This document shows, one piece after another, positions 10,644 to 18,324 of a stretch of DNA of 58,814 nucleotides. A program made the translations under genes and the position numbers. The stretch spans positions 1 to 58,814 of the forward strand of contig WRKR01000015.1 of assembly GCA_009782175.1 (NCBI GenBank), given 5' to 3'. The notes under the pieces were generated by a model. The model saw only the letters and a program-made list of their open reading frames with translations. It had not been told where the DNA came from and did no database searches. The stretch's first letter is position 1. Each line of letters opens with the position of its first letter. This DNA is from Cystobacterineae bacterium (GTDB lineage Bacteria; Myxococcota; Myxococcia; Myxococcales; Myxococcaceae).

Positions 10644-11300
10644 AAAAAAACTGACCCCATTCCAAAGGTTGACAACCCCCATGAGGATGACAACCACGCC
10701 TGCGGCTTTCAGCAGCCACTCGCGCGCACGCGCGCCCAGGCTGCGCAAAAGCCATGAGGCCAACAACATGGAAGGCAAGGTGCCCGCACCAAAAGAGAGC
10801 AGCAACAGCATGCCGCCAAGCGGAGGAAAAGTGGCCGCATGCGCTGCCTGCGCCATCGTCATGGTGCAGGGCATAAAGCCGTTGAGCATGCCGGCCATGG
10901 CCGCCCCCCATAGAGGGCCTTGACGCATGGCCTTTGCAAAACCTCGACCCAGCCAACGGGACAACACAAAGCCTGAGCCCAAACGCAACCGCCACAACCC
11001 CACAAGCTCCATGCCCATGAATACAACCACGCTGCCGGCTATTATTTGAAGTACAGCCTGGGCCAGACCCAGCTGCCCCTGAGAAGCGAAACTGCCCAGC
11101 GCGGCAGCGGCAAAACCCAAAAAAGCATATACCGCCAGCCGGGCGCCGTGGTAGCTGAAATAGGGCAAGCTGCCCTTCAGGCCAGGGCGCATGAAAAAAG
11201 CCGACACCAGGCCTCCACACATGCCCAAGCAGTGGGCACTGCCCCAAAGGCCCGTTAGAAAGGCCGCAGCATAGGCCACAATGGAAGAGGATATTGTCAT
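10617..11300 (-). CDS. TauE/SafE-like (UreH-domain) membrane protein
   Basis: The polytopic membrane protein of about 227 residues starts with the family motif GSAHCLGMCGGL in helix 1 and has a second polar motif, GMLNGFMPCTM, after the middle. Proteins of this family are proposed to move sulfite, copper or nickel, and often accompany cytochrome oxidase or cytochrome c assembly genes. It is the last of three reverse-strand genes after a rhodanese and a thioredoxin-like lipoprotein, which suggests a role in sulfur or metal handling at the cell surface. ATG at 11300 is used; an upstream start at 11324 is possible. Confidence 0.82.
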   Translation of the reverse strand: MTISSSIVAYAAAFLTGLWGSAHCLGMCGGLVSAFFMRPGLKGSLPYFSYHGARLAVYAFLGFAAAALGSFASQGQLGLAQAVLQIIAGSVVVFMGMELVGLWRLRLGSGFVLSRWLGRGFAKAMRQGPLWGAAMAGMLNGFMPCTMTMAQAAHAATFPPLGGMLLLLSFGAGTLPSMLLASWLLRSLGARAREWLLKAAGVVVILMGVVNLWNGVSFFLVLHGLNL

Positions 11301-11454
11301 GCGCCGCCCTTCTAACACCCCCATGCTTGCACCGCCACCTCTCCCATGCGCGAGGAAAACCCCCTATGCTCTATCTGCAAAGCCGCCTATAAAGCCTTTT
11401 GCGAGGCTTTCTATAAAGCCATCTGCAGAGCCTTGGGTGGTGGTGGCCCGCCGG

Positions 11455-11970
11455 CTATGGGGTAGCGGGGGCAAGCACAGAGAGGAGGCTTTCTTCAAAA
11501 GCGGAGGGGGGGGTTTGGCCTATAAATTGGGAGCGTATGGTGCCTTTGGCGTCCACCATATAAGAGGTGGGCACGCCTTTTATGCCATAGCGTTTGCCCA
11601 GCTGGTTGTCTTCGTCAAGCAGCACGGAAAAACTCAAGCCCAGTTTGCGCGCAAAGGCCTCGGCCTTGCTCTGCGACTGGCCGGCGTTGATGGCTAAAAT
11701 AACAAAGCCTTTGTCCTTGTATTGCTGGTATGTGCTTTCCAGCGCTTTCATTTCCCCTTCGCAATGGCGGCACTGCTCGGCCCAAAAGCGGATGAGCACC
11801 ACTTTGTCTGCGGTGTCCTCGGGGAAGCGCAAGCGTTTTCCCTCCAGGGTGTTGGCCTCAAAGGCGGGGGCCTGTTGTCCTATGCCCAGGGAGACGGGTG
11901 AGGTGTTGACACAAGCATTCAAGCCCAACAGGAGGCCAAAACTCAGTATAGCGGCACGGGTAGGGTACAT
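11455..11970 (-). CDS. TlpA-like thioredoxin-fold lipoprotein
   Basis: A 171-residue exported protein. The leader ends in the lipobox LNAC (Cys20) and the rest is a TlpA/AhpC-TSA thioredoxin fold. The redox site reads RFWAEQCRHCEGEMKAL, with Cys-Arg-His-Cys in place of the common CGPC or CPPC, and the cis-Pro motif is GVPTSYMVD. Such proteins reduce disulfides in apocytochromes or copper-site proteins on the periplasmic side. It starts 28 bases after the rhodanese gene, so the two are likely one transcript. Confidence 0.9.
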   Translation of the reverse strand: MYPTRAAILSFGLLLGLNACVNTSPVSLGIGQQAPAFEANTLEGKRLRFPEDTADKVVLIRFWAEQCRHCEGEMKALESTYQQYKDKGFVILAINAGQSQSKAEAFARKLGLSFSVLLDEDNQLGKRYGIKGVPTSYMVDAKGTIRSQFIGQTPPSAFEESLLSVLAPATP

Positions 11971-11997
11971 AGGGGGGGGTTCCTCAGGCTGGCTTTC

Positions 11998-12417
11998 TCA
12001 AAGGGTGGGGGGCAGGAGTGTTTCCAGTCCGGCTTCTTTCCAGGCTTTAATGCCCCCGGACATAATATAAACCTCTTTGTGCCCAAAATTCCGTGCGCGC
12101 CGGGCTGCCACATGCGAGGCTGTGCAACGCTTGTCCAAACAATAAAACACCAGCCTGCGCAGCTTGTCTTTGGGCAAGAGGGCAAGTTCATAGTTTGAGG
12201 AAAACTCCAAAAAAACGGCACCCGGCAGTACACCATATTCCCTGCGGACTTCCTCCACATTCACATCCACAGGCGTCACCTCACCCGCCTTTAACCAGGC
12301 ATCCATTTTGGCAACCCCCACGTCTTCTGTTTCTGTCCCATTGGACAAAACCTTGGAGCAGCCCAAACTCGCGGCTAAACTCAAAATAAACCACTTCCAC
12401 AGAAGCACTTTTTTCAT
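11998..12417 (-). CDS. Rhodanese-domain lipoprotein
   Basis: The exported protein of about 139 residues has the leader MKKVLLWKWFILSLAASLGC, with a lipobox ending at Cys20, followed by a single rhodanese domain. The active-site loop is CLDKRCTASHVAA, with the second Cys in the catalytic position, and SGGIKAWKEAG is the usual domain end. It may carry sulfane sulfur in the periplasm. ATG at 12417 was chosen over a TTG two codons upstream. It is first of the rhodanese, TlpA-like, TauE-like set. Confidence 0.88.
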   Translation of the reverse strand: MKKVLLWKWFILSLAASLGCSKVLSNGTETEDVGVAKMDAWLKAGEVTPVDVNVEEVRREYGVLPGAVFLEFSSNYELALLPKDKLRRLVFYCLDKRCTASHVAARRARNFGHKEVYIMSGGIKAWKEAGLETLLPPTL

Positions 12418-12498
12418 GCCCAAATCATCTCATAAATATATGGCATAAAAAAAGCGCTTTGGTGTCTTTTTTGTGTTTCACTCTGTCTGGAAAATAAT

Positions 12499-12912
12499 AT
12501 GAATACGCTCACGGAATACCTCTGGTTTGAAACAAAAAAGCAGCGCGAGTTGGTGCGCCTCACGCCGCAAGTCGCTGCTGTGGTGCACAAATCCGGCATC
12601 CAAGAAGGCATGGTGTTGGTGTCAGCCATGCACATTACGGCGGGGGTATTTGTCAATGACAATGAGGCGGGGCTTTTTGAGGACATTTGGCAATGGCTTG
12701 AAAAAGTGGCGCCCTCAAACCCCCACTATCGCCACCACCAAACGGGGGAGGACAATGGGGATGCCCACTTAAAGTCCCTGTTGGTACACCACCAGGTGGT
12801 GGTCCCCATTAGCCAGGGCAAGTTGGATTTGGGGCCTTGGCAAGAAATTTTTTATGCTGAGTTTGACGGATGCAGGAAAAAACGTGTGGTGCTCAAAGTG
12901 ATGGGCCAATGA
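12499..12912 (+). CDS. YjbQ/UPF0047 family protein
   Basis: The 137-residue protein has the full UPF0047 fold and its conserved residues: [15 protein letters not shown], then [15 protein letters not shown] and a closing [11 protein letters not shown]. coli YjbQ has weak thiamine-phosphate synthase activity, but the real role of the family is uncertain. It is divergent from the rhodanese lipoprotein and ends 34 bases before the oxidosqualene cyclase, so the two could be co-transcribed. Confidence 0.93.
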   Translation: MNTLTEYLWFETKKQRELVRLTPQVAAVVHKSGIQEGMVLVSAMHITAGVFVNDNEAGLFEDIWQWLEKVAPSNPHYRHHQTGEDNGDAHLKSLLVHHQVVVPISQGKLDLGPWQEIFYAEFDGCRKKRVVLKVMGQ

Positions 12913-12946
12913 GCAGCCCATATACGCTCCATAAACACCGGGTGAA

Positions 12947-15034
12947 ATGCCCAACGCCAACGCAAAAACCTCCCCTGTGGAACAAGCCATGAGTGAAACA
13001 AAACCCGGCTCCATGAAGGCCATAAAAGCCGACAGCACTGCACAACAGAACCCCGGCGTCCATGCCTCAGAAGCACCTGGGCCGCAAGGGCACAGCCTGG
13101 AGGAGCGCGCCCTCAAAAGCATGCACCTGGCCGTTGAAAACCTGCAGCGCCTTCAGCATAGCGACGGCAGCTGGTTGGGGGACTATGGCGGCCCTGCTTT
13201 TTTGCTGCCCATGTATGTGGCTTTGTGCGAGGCCGCTCAGCGCTTGCCTGACCCGCACCGTGGGCAACGCATGCGCGCCTATATACTCAGCACGCAGCGT
13301 GCGGATGGCTCCATCGGCCTGCATGCCGAGGATGACAGAGGCAGCATGTTTTGCACCGCACTCAACTATGTTGCCTTGCGTATTTTGGGTGCCTCTCCCG
13401 AAGAGGCCCCCCTCGTGCGCATGCGCGCGTGGATGAATGCCCACGGTGGGCCTGCGGGTGCCGCCTCGTGGGGGAAGTTTGTGCTGTGCCTCATGGGCCT
13501 CTATGAGTGGCGCGGCATTTGGCCCATTCTGCCGGAATTGTGGCTTTTGCCACAGTGGAAGTCCTTTCACCCCAGCAAACTGTGGTGCCATTGCCGACAA
13601 GTGTATTTGCCCATGGCCTGGCTTTATGGCATGCGTGCCCAGGCTCCGCTGAAGCCCCTCATATGCGCGCTGAGGGAGGAGTTGTGGAATGGAGCGTGGG
13701 AAACAACAGCATGGGAGAAGCAGCGCTCCACCGTCTGTGAGGAGGACAACTTTCGCCCTCAAACCGGCTTTTTGTTGCGTGCCAACCAGGCCCAGGCCCT
13801 CTATGAGGCCTCACACCTCACCTCCCTTCGAAAAAAAGCCATAGAGGAGTGCCTCAAGCACATTATTTATGAAAACAAAGCCACCCAGGACATTAACATT
13901 GGCCCCGTCAACGCCATTTTAAATGCCTTTGTGCACCTCTTTCGCGAAGGTGGGGAAGCGGACTTTGAGAGAGGCTTTGCACGCCTGGAGGAATACCTCT
14001 GGGAGGGGCATGATGGGATGAAATTCCAAGGCTATAACTCCAGCCAGCTGTGGGATACGGCTTTTGCCATTCAATCCGTTTTGGCCTCTCCTGTGGCGGA
14101 CAAAGCCACCTCGCTTTTGGAAAAAGCCTATGGCTTTGTGCGCGACAACCAAATTGTGGAGGACTTGCCTGACAAGGAAGCCCATTACCGCCACCGCTGC
14201 CTTGGGGGGTGGCCCTTTTCCACGCGCCCCCATGGTTGGCCCATTGCGGACTGCACGGGCGAAGGCCTCAAATGCGCCCTCGCCCTGAAGGGCCGCTTTT
14301 TCCCCGGTGTTTCCCCTTTTTTGCTCAACGAGGCGGTTGAAACGCTCCTCTCTTTCCAAAATGAAGACGGCGGCTTTGCTACTTATGAGTTAAAAAGGGG
14401 GGGCAACTGGTATGAAGCTTTAAACCCCTCCCAGGTTTTCGGCGAAATTATGGTGGACCATACGTATGTGGAGTGTACCTCCTCCTGTCTGCAGGGTTTG
14501 GCCCACTTCCAACGGTGCTTTGGGCCCCAGGAGCGCATAGAGCGCGCTTTGCGGAGGGGGGCGGAATTCATCCAAAGCCAACAGCGCGGTGACGGCAGTT
14601 TTGAGGGCAGCTGGGCCGTATGTTTTAGTTATGGCACATGGTTTTCCATTGTGGGTTTGCTGGCCGCAGGGCTGAGGGCCAGTGAGGGCTGCATTCAGCG
14701 AGCGGTTTCTTTTCTGCTTTCCAAGCAACGCAGTGATGGGAGTTGGGCTGAGCATTTTTCCAGTGCGCGAGAGCGGCGTTGGGTAGAAGGCAACCGGGGC
14801 CACGTTGTGCAAACCTCCTGGGCACTCATGAGTTTGGTGCTGGGGCAATGCCACAACAAAGCCGCTATGGAGAAGGCCGCGCGTTTTCTCGTGGAAAGCC
14901 AGGAGGCGGATGGCAGCTGGGCCAGAGAAATGATGGTGGGTATTTTCAACAAAAGCTGCCTCATCAGCTATGACAACTATAGGCACTATTTTCCGCTATG
15001 GGCGTTGGGGCTGTGGGCGGGAAGGGAAAAATAG
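12947..15034 (+). CDS. Oxidosqualene cyclase (sterol-type triterpene cyclase)
   Basis: The 695-residue protein matches lanosterol/cycloartenol synthases rather than squalene-hopene cyclases. The initiating acid motif is ADCTGEGLK (Asp435, Cys436) where hopene cyclases have DxDDTA, and the hydrogen-bonding Cys510 lies in DHTYVECTSS. Other sterol-cyclase hallmarks are GDYGGPAFLLPMY, PELWLLPQW, LWCHCRQVYLPM and SWAVCFSYGTWF. QW-type repeats (QRADGS, QRGDGSFEGSW, QRSDGSW) run through it. The product would be a protosterol such as lanosterol or cycloartenol; which one cannot be told. The first 55 or so residues are not conserved, and starts at M15 or M23 are possible. No squalene epoxidase is in the window. 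Confidence 0.95.
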   Translation: MPNANAKTSPVEQAMSETKPGSMKAIKADSTAQQNPGVHASEAPGPQGHSLEERALKSMHLAVENLQRLQHSDGSWLGDYGGPAFLLPMYVALCEAAQRLPDPHRGQRMRAYILSTQRADGSIGLHAEDDRGSMFCTALNYVALRILGASPEEAPLVRMRAWMNAHGGPAGAASWGKFVLCLMGLYEWRGIWPILPELWLLPQWKSFHPSKLWCHCRQVYLPMAWLYGMRAQAPLKPLICALREELWNGAWETTAWEKQRSTVCEEDNFRPQTGFLLRANQAQALYEASHLTSLRKKAIEECLKHIIYENKATQDINIGPVNAILNAFVHLFREGGEADFERGFARLEEYLWEGHDGMKFQGYNSSQLWDTAFAIQSVLASPVADKATSLLEKAYGFVRDNQIVEDLPDKEAHYRHRCLGGWPFSTRPHGWPIADCTGEGLKCALALKGRFFPGVSPFLLNEAVETLLSFQNEDGGFATYELKRGGNWYEALNPSQVFGEIMVDHTYVECTSSCLQGLAHFQRCFGPQERIERALRRGAEFIQSQQRGDGSFEGSWAVCFSYGTWFSIVGLLAAGLRASEGCIQRAVSFLLSKQRSDGSWAEHFSSARERRWVEGNRGHVVQTSWALMSLVLGQCHNKAAMEKAARFLVESQEADGSWAREMMVGIFNKSCLISYDNYRHYFPLWALGLWAGREK

Positions 15035-15111
15035 GGGCTCTATGGCGAGGGGGGGCCGTCAGGTTGCCCCGTCAGGTCGCCTTTTATGGACTCATGGGGG
15101 TGGGCGGGTTA

Positions 15112-15183
15112 TGGGTCCTGGTGGTTTCGAACCACCGACCTCTACCGTGTCAAGGTAGCGCTCTACCCCTGAGCTAAGGACCC
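15112..15183 (-). tRNA. tRNA-Val (anticodon GAC)
   Basis: On the minus strand the sequence folds into a cloverleaf with acceptor stem GGGTCC(T)/(A)GGACCC, D arm AGCTCAGGGGTAGAGC, anticodon stem CTACC/GGTAG with loop TTGACAC, and T loop GTTCGAAAC. The anticodon is GAC and the discriminator is A. CCA is not encoded. Confidence 0.95.
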
Positions 15184-15199
15184 GATGAAAACGCCGCGC

Positions 15200-15228
15200 A
15201 GCTAAACCTTAAACCCTCACCCTGTCAA
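15200..15228 (-). promoter_or_regulatory. Likely sigma-70 promoter of tRNA-Val
   Basis: On the minus strand TTGACA (15228-15223) is followed after 17 bases by TTAGCT (15205-15200). The expected start is about ten bases before the mature tRNA 5' end at 15183. The -35 is a consensus match and the -10 is weak. Confidence 0.45.
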
Positions 15229-15237
15229 GCCCCTTCC

Positions 15238-15894
15238 ATGAGTCAACTCCCCCAAAGTGCCAGTTTCCATGAGCGCGTTCAAGCCCTTCTGTGTTTTTTG
15301 CGTGGCCATGGGGCTGCTCTGTCTCCTTTGGATGTAGCGTTGTTGGAGTTTTGGGCTTCAACTCAAGTCCCCTTTGAGGTGGTTGCGCGTGGCATGCGGC
15401 GCTGCTTCGAGTCGCGGCTGACCGGCCTCAAGCGAGATGAAAGCCTCTCTCTGCCCTCGCTGCGCACATGCCGCCGCCATGTACAAAGCGAAATAGAGCG
15501 CTATATGCGCGTCCATAGCCACGCTGTGCCTTCAACCGACCCCGAGTCTGCCGATGAAGCGGCAGAAGCCTATGCACACACCCGGCACCAACGCCTCAAA
15601 CAACAACTCAAAGGTTTTGCAAAAAAACACCCATGGGCCCAAAAAACAGTGCCCAAACTCCTTGAGCGCTTTAAAAAACCCATGGACATTGACCAGGCCA
15701 TGCGCCAAGAAATATTGGCCATTTTTGTCCTCGCCCATGCCCTTCCCCTAGAGGAGAAAAAAAAACTCTTGGAAGAAACCCGAGGGCTTGCCACAACACG
15801 AGAGGCCTTGTCCATGGAGGCAGCCAAGGAGCAGTGGCGTTTTTTTTTGGCATTCCTTTTCAAACAACGTTTTGAAATACGCAGCTGGGGCTGA
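15238..15894 (+). CDS. Protein of unknown function, possible primosome partner of the next gene
   Basis: I do not recognise this 218-residue protein at the sequence level. It is soluble, mostly helical and basic in its second half. The N-terminal part (SPLDVALLEFWASTQVPFEVVARGMRRCFE, residues about 29-59 in two stretches) looks like a winged-helix segment such as those of replication-initiation or DnaD/DnaT-type proteins. It ends four bases before a DnaC-like ATPase, and the pair is probably one operon, so a helicase-loading role is a reasonable inference only. Confidence 0.8.
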   Translation: MSQLPQSASFHERVQALLCFLRGHGAALSPLDVALLEFWASTQVPFEVVARGMRRCFESRLTGLKRDESLSLPSLRTCRRHVQSEIERYMRVHSHAVPSTDPESADEAAEAYAHTRHQRLKQQLKGFAKKHPWAQKTVPKLLERFKKPMDIDQAMRQEILAIFVLAHALPLEEKKKLLEETRGLATTREALSMEAAKEQWRFFLAFLFKQRFEIRSWG

Positions 15895-15898
15895 AGCC

Positions 15899-16732
15899 AT
15901 GTCCAACATGTATTGTAATACTCAAGGTTTTTCTGTTGACAAAGAGAGTGAGGTGCTTCGCCTCAAGGAGGCCATTGAGCAATGTCAGCATTGCAGGGGC
16001 TCTGGTTTGCTGATGGTGAGGCAAAACCTCCATGGGCGGAGTTATGAGGAGGCCAAGCCTTGCAAAAAGCGTCGGTTGTTGCACAGGGCTTCGCTGTTGG
16101 CTGCGGCCAAAATTCCGCCTTTGTTTCAAAACGTTTCTTTTGGGGATTATAAGCCCAAAAATGACGCGCAAAGCCGGGCTTTGGAGATGGCAAAAATGTA
16201 TGCCTCTCAGCCGCCTGTCCCCCGGGGGTTTTTGTTGTCTGGGCCTGTGGGAACAGGCAAAACACACTTGTTGGCGGCGACTTTGCGTCAACTCGTTGTG
16301 GAGTTTGGTGTGAGGGCTTCTTATATTGAAATTTCTCTGCTCTATGCGGGTATACGCCGTGGCTTTCAAGAAGGAAAAAGCGGTGGAGAAATTATTAACC
16401 CTTTGGCCAACGCAGAGTTGCTTGCCATTGACGAGTTGGGCAAAGGCCGGCTCAGCCCTTTTGAGCTTGAAACCTTGGATGAGCTTATTTCACGCCGTTA
16501 TAACGAGAAAAAACCCACCTTGTTTTCCACCAACTATGCGCTGGGGGCCCTCGCCTCAGCGGCCCACACCCCGCTAAGCAGCAGCGAGCTTTGGGAAAAA
16601 AGCAAAGAGCCCCACTTGCTGGTTGAGCGCATAGGCGAGCGTATTTTTAGCAGAATCTGCCATGTGTGCGACCTGGTTGAATTCCCCGCCGCAACGCCAG
16701 ATCAACGCAAAGCCAGCAAGAGACGGATCTAA
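15899..16732 (+). CDS. DnaC/IstB-like AAA+ ATPase (helicase-loader type)
   Basis: A 277-residue protein with a Walker A GPVGTGKTHLL at about residues 115-125, Walker B LLAIDELGKG, and sensor-like STNYALG, as in DnaC and IstB. The N-terminal region carries a CQHCRGSG...CKKRR pattern that may bind zinc. The C-terminal motif ERIGERIFSRICHVCDLVEF is typical of DnaC-like proteins. No transposase is adjacent, so a chromosomal loader is more likely than IstB. ATG at 15899 follows the upstream gene by four bases; the open frame extends further upstream but overlaps that gene. Confidence 0.9.
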   Translation: MSNMYCNTQGFSVDKESEVLRLKEAIEQCQHCRGSGLLMVRQNLHGRSYEEAKPCKKRRLLHRASLLAAAKIPPLFQNVSFGDYKPKNDAQSRALEMAKMYASQPPVPRGFLLSGPVGTGKTHLLAATLRQLVVEFGVRASYIEISLLYAGIRRGFQEGKSGGEIINPLANAELLAIDELGKGRLSPFELETLDELISRRYNEKKPTLFSTNYALGALASAAHTPLSSSELWEKSKEPHLLVERIGERIFSRICHVCDLVEFPAATPDQRKASKRRI

Positions 16733-16748
16733 AGCAGAAGCTTTTCTC

Positions 16749-16780
16749 CCTGGGCCTCTGCTTCGGGGCCAGGCTTTTTT
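16749..16780 (+). terminator. Intrinsic terminator after the DnaC-like gene
   Basis: A stem of cctgggcc with ggccagg (16749-16756 and 16767-16773, one bulge) is followed by CTTTTTT. It sits between the DnaC-like gene and the convergent response regulator. Confidence 0.7.
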
Positions 16781-16798
16781 GCAAAACATTTTATGTTT

Positions 16799-17224
16799 TT
16801 ATACGCCTGTGGAGAAGCCGACGAGGTCGCGCAGCTTGGAAAGGTTAATGGGCTTGGAAAGCGTCAATGCGATGCCTCGGCGCATGCTTTTTTCAGAAAG
16901 CTCTTCGGAGGCATAGGCGGTTACCATAATAATGGGTAGATCTTTCATGCGCTCAATGGCATGTATCTTCTCAGCAAAAGAAATCCCATCAATGTGTGGC
17001 ATCATCAAATCCGTAATAACCAGCTGAAAGTCATTCGCCAGCAATTGCTTCATCCCTTCGACCGGATCAAACGCGGCGACAACCCTATAGCCATGCTTTG
17101 TCAAATAGTTTGAAATTAACAAAGCTTGTGCTCGATCATCATCGACAACAAGTATTCTGGCAGTTGGCTTTCCCACCTCTTGGGCTCTAGCCCAAAACAA
17201 GGGGATTGACAATTTTGAATCCAT
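16799..17224 (-). CDS. Single-domain response regulator (CheY-like)
   Basis: The 141-residue protein is one receiver domain with a short N-terminal extension. The acidic pocket is D28-D29-D30, the phospho-acceptor is D72 in VITDLMMPHIDG, Thr102 is in MVTAY, and Lys124 is in LSKPI, so it should be active. There is no output domain and no adjacent histidine kinase. It is divergent from the Fic-like gene, with about 110 bases between them. Confidence 0.93.
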   Translation of the reverse strand: MDSKLSIPLFWARAQEVGKPTARILVVDDDRAQALLISNYLTKHGYRVVAAFDPVEGMKQLLANDFQLVITDLMMPHIDGISFAEKIHAIERMKDLPIIMVTAYASEELSEKSMRRGIALTLSKPINLSKLRDLVGFSTGV

Positions 17225-17333
17225 CTGTCTTCGGGGACAAGCCTGGGAAGAGACTCATAATTGTCATTTCAAATCAACTTGTTAGATAGATTATCGTGGC
17301 GAAGTCCTTTCAAACTCTTTAAAATAAAAGGCT

Positions 17334-18140
17334 GTGAAGGAACTTTATACAGAGATTGAGCGGCGCAGTGAGGAGCTCAGAGGACTGCAGGAGCGTTATC
17401 CGGAGCAAAATCAAATTTTCATGGAGCGTTTGCGGCTCTCGTGGATTTATCATGACAGTGCCATTGATGGGATGGTGTATTCTCCTGCGGAATTGGAAGC
17501 TGCGGCCAAAACCAACGGTGTTTCACCCAGTGAGGTGACGATGATTCCGGCGATATTGGGGATCCGCAACCACATGGCCTGCATTGACTTCATTTATCAG
17601 GAAGCCAAGGCAGCGCCCTCTAAGCCGGGCCCCATCATCCAACTGCAGCTCATCCGACATCTTCACGACTTGTTGTCTGGCAATACGCCACAGGCGCAAG
17701 CTGCGCGCGTTGCCACAGAGAGGCGGGAGCGCAAGGAGCGCGAATCCTCCAAAGACAAAACGGGGTTTCGCAAAGACATGCCTTTGCACCGCACCTATTC
17801 TCATGAAATTTCTCAGCCCTCCAAAATTTCAGCACGCCTTGAAAAACTCATTGAGCATGCGGCAGAGCGCGAGTTTGCGGACTTAAACCCCATTGCCCAA
17901 GCTGCGCAGCTTCAATTCCAACTCATCCAAATTTTCCCTTTTACGGAATATTCAGGCTCTGTGGGGAGAATGCTCTCTAACCTCATTTTGCTGCGAGCGG
18001 GCATATTCCCTGCCATTATCCACACGACAGATCGCCAAAAATATTATGAGGCCTTCAGAGGAACGGTGCCCAGCTTGCGCAGCTTGCTGATGGAAGCCAT
18101 TTCCAATGGCCAAAAAAGTGCGCTCAAATTTTTCAGCTGA
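17334..18140 (+). CDS. Fic-family protein with a degenerate active site
   Basis: The 268-residue protein has the Fic fold, with an inhibitory-helix-like motif near the N-terminus (HDSAIDGM, compare SxxxE[G/N] of class II Fic proteins). The active loop, normally HPFxxGNGRxGR, reads FPFTEYSGSVGR from residue 201, so the catalytic His is Phe and the GNGR segment is altered. AMP transfer is therefore not expected; a binding or regulatory role, or a different chemistry, is possible. The central region (residues about 120-150) is very charged. The start is GTG. It is convergent with a Ser/Thr kinase and separated from it by a fold-back repeat. Confidence 0.85.
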   Translation: MKELYTEIERRSEELRGLQERYPEQNQIFMERLRLSWIYHDSAIDGMVYSPAELEAAAKTNGVSPSEVTMIPAILGIRNHMACIDFIYQEAKAAPSKPGPIIQLQLIRHLHDLLSGNTPQAQAARVATERRERKERESSKDKTGFRKDMPLHRTYSHEISQPSKISARLEKLIEHAAEREFADLNPIAQAAQLQFQLIQIFPFTEYSGSVGRMLSNLILLRAGIFPAIIHTTDRQKYYEAFRGTVPSLRSLLMEAISNGQKSALKFFS

Positions 18141-18142
18141 GG

Positions 18143-18324
18143 TTGCTAAACCGCTTTTAGTTAGAACTGATTTGATTATCCAGACCGGTTTCAATTTGGC
18201 ATGAGGTCGAGGCGGGCGAGGCCTAAGTCCCGAGGGTCAGGCGCGATGGGAGTGCACTTAAGTGCATGACCTGAGCGAAACCGGAGCCCAACGAAGAGAT
18301 CATGTCAAAGTGAAACCGGTCTAA
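18143..18324 (-). repeat. Fold-back repeat element, copy A
   Basis: An element of about 180 bp, related in reverse orientation to 56857-57026 and more distantly to 31480-31627. It contains the palindrome tgcacttaagtgca at 18253-18266, and end sequences related by inversion (ccagaccggtttcaatttgg at 18180 and ccggtctaa at 18316). Compared with copy B it has an altered stretch of about 30 bases near 18220-18250. Its right end supplies the stop codon (18321-18323) of the kinase gene. Confidence 0.85.

Noticed and set aside
18016-18024. A perfect DnaA-box consensus (TTATCCACA)
   Set aside because: It is a single site inside the fic-like coding sequence (residues IIHT) with no cluster around it.
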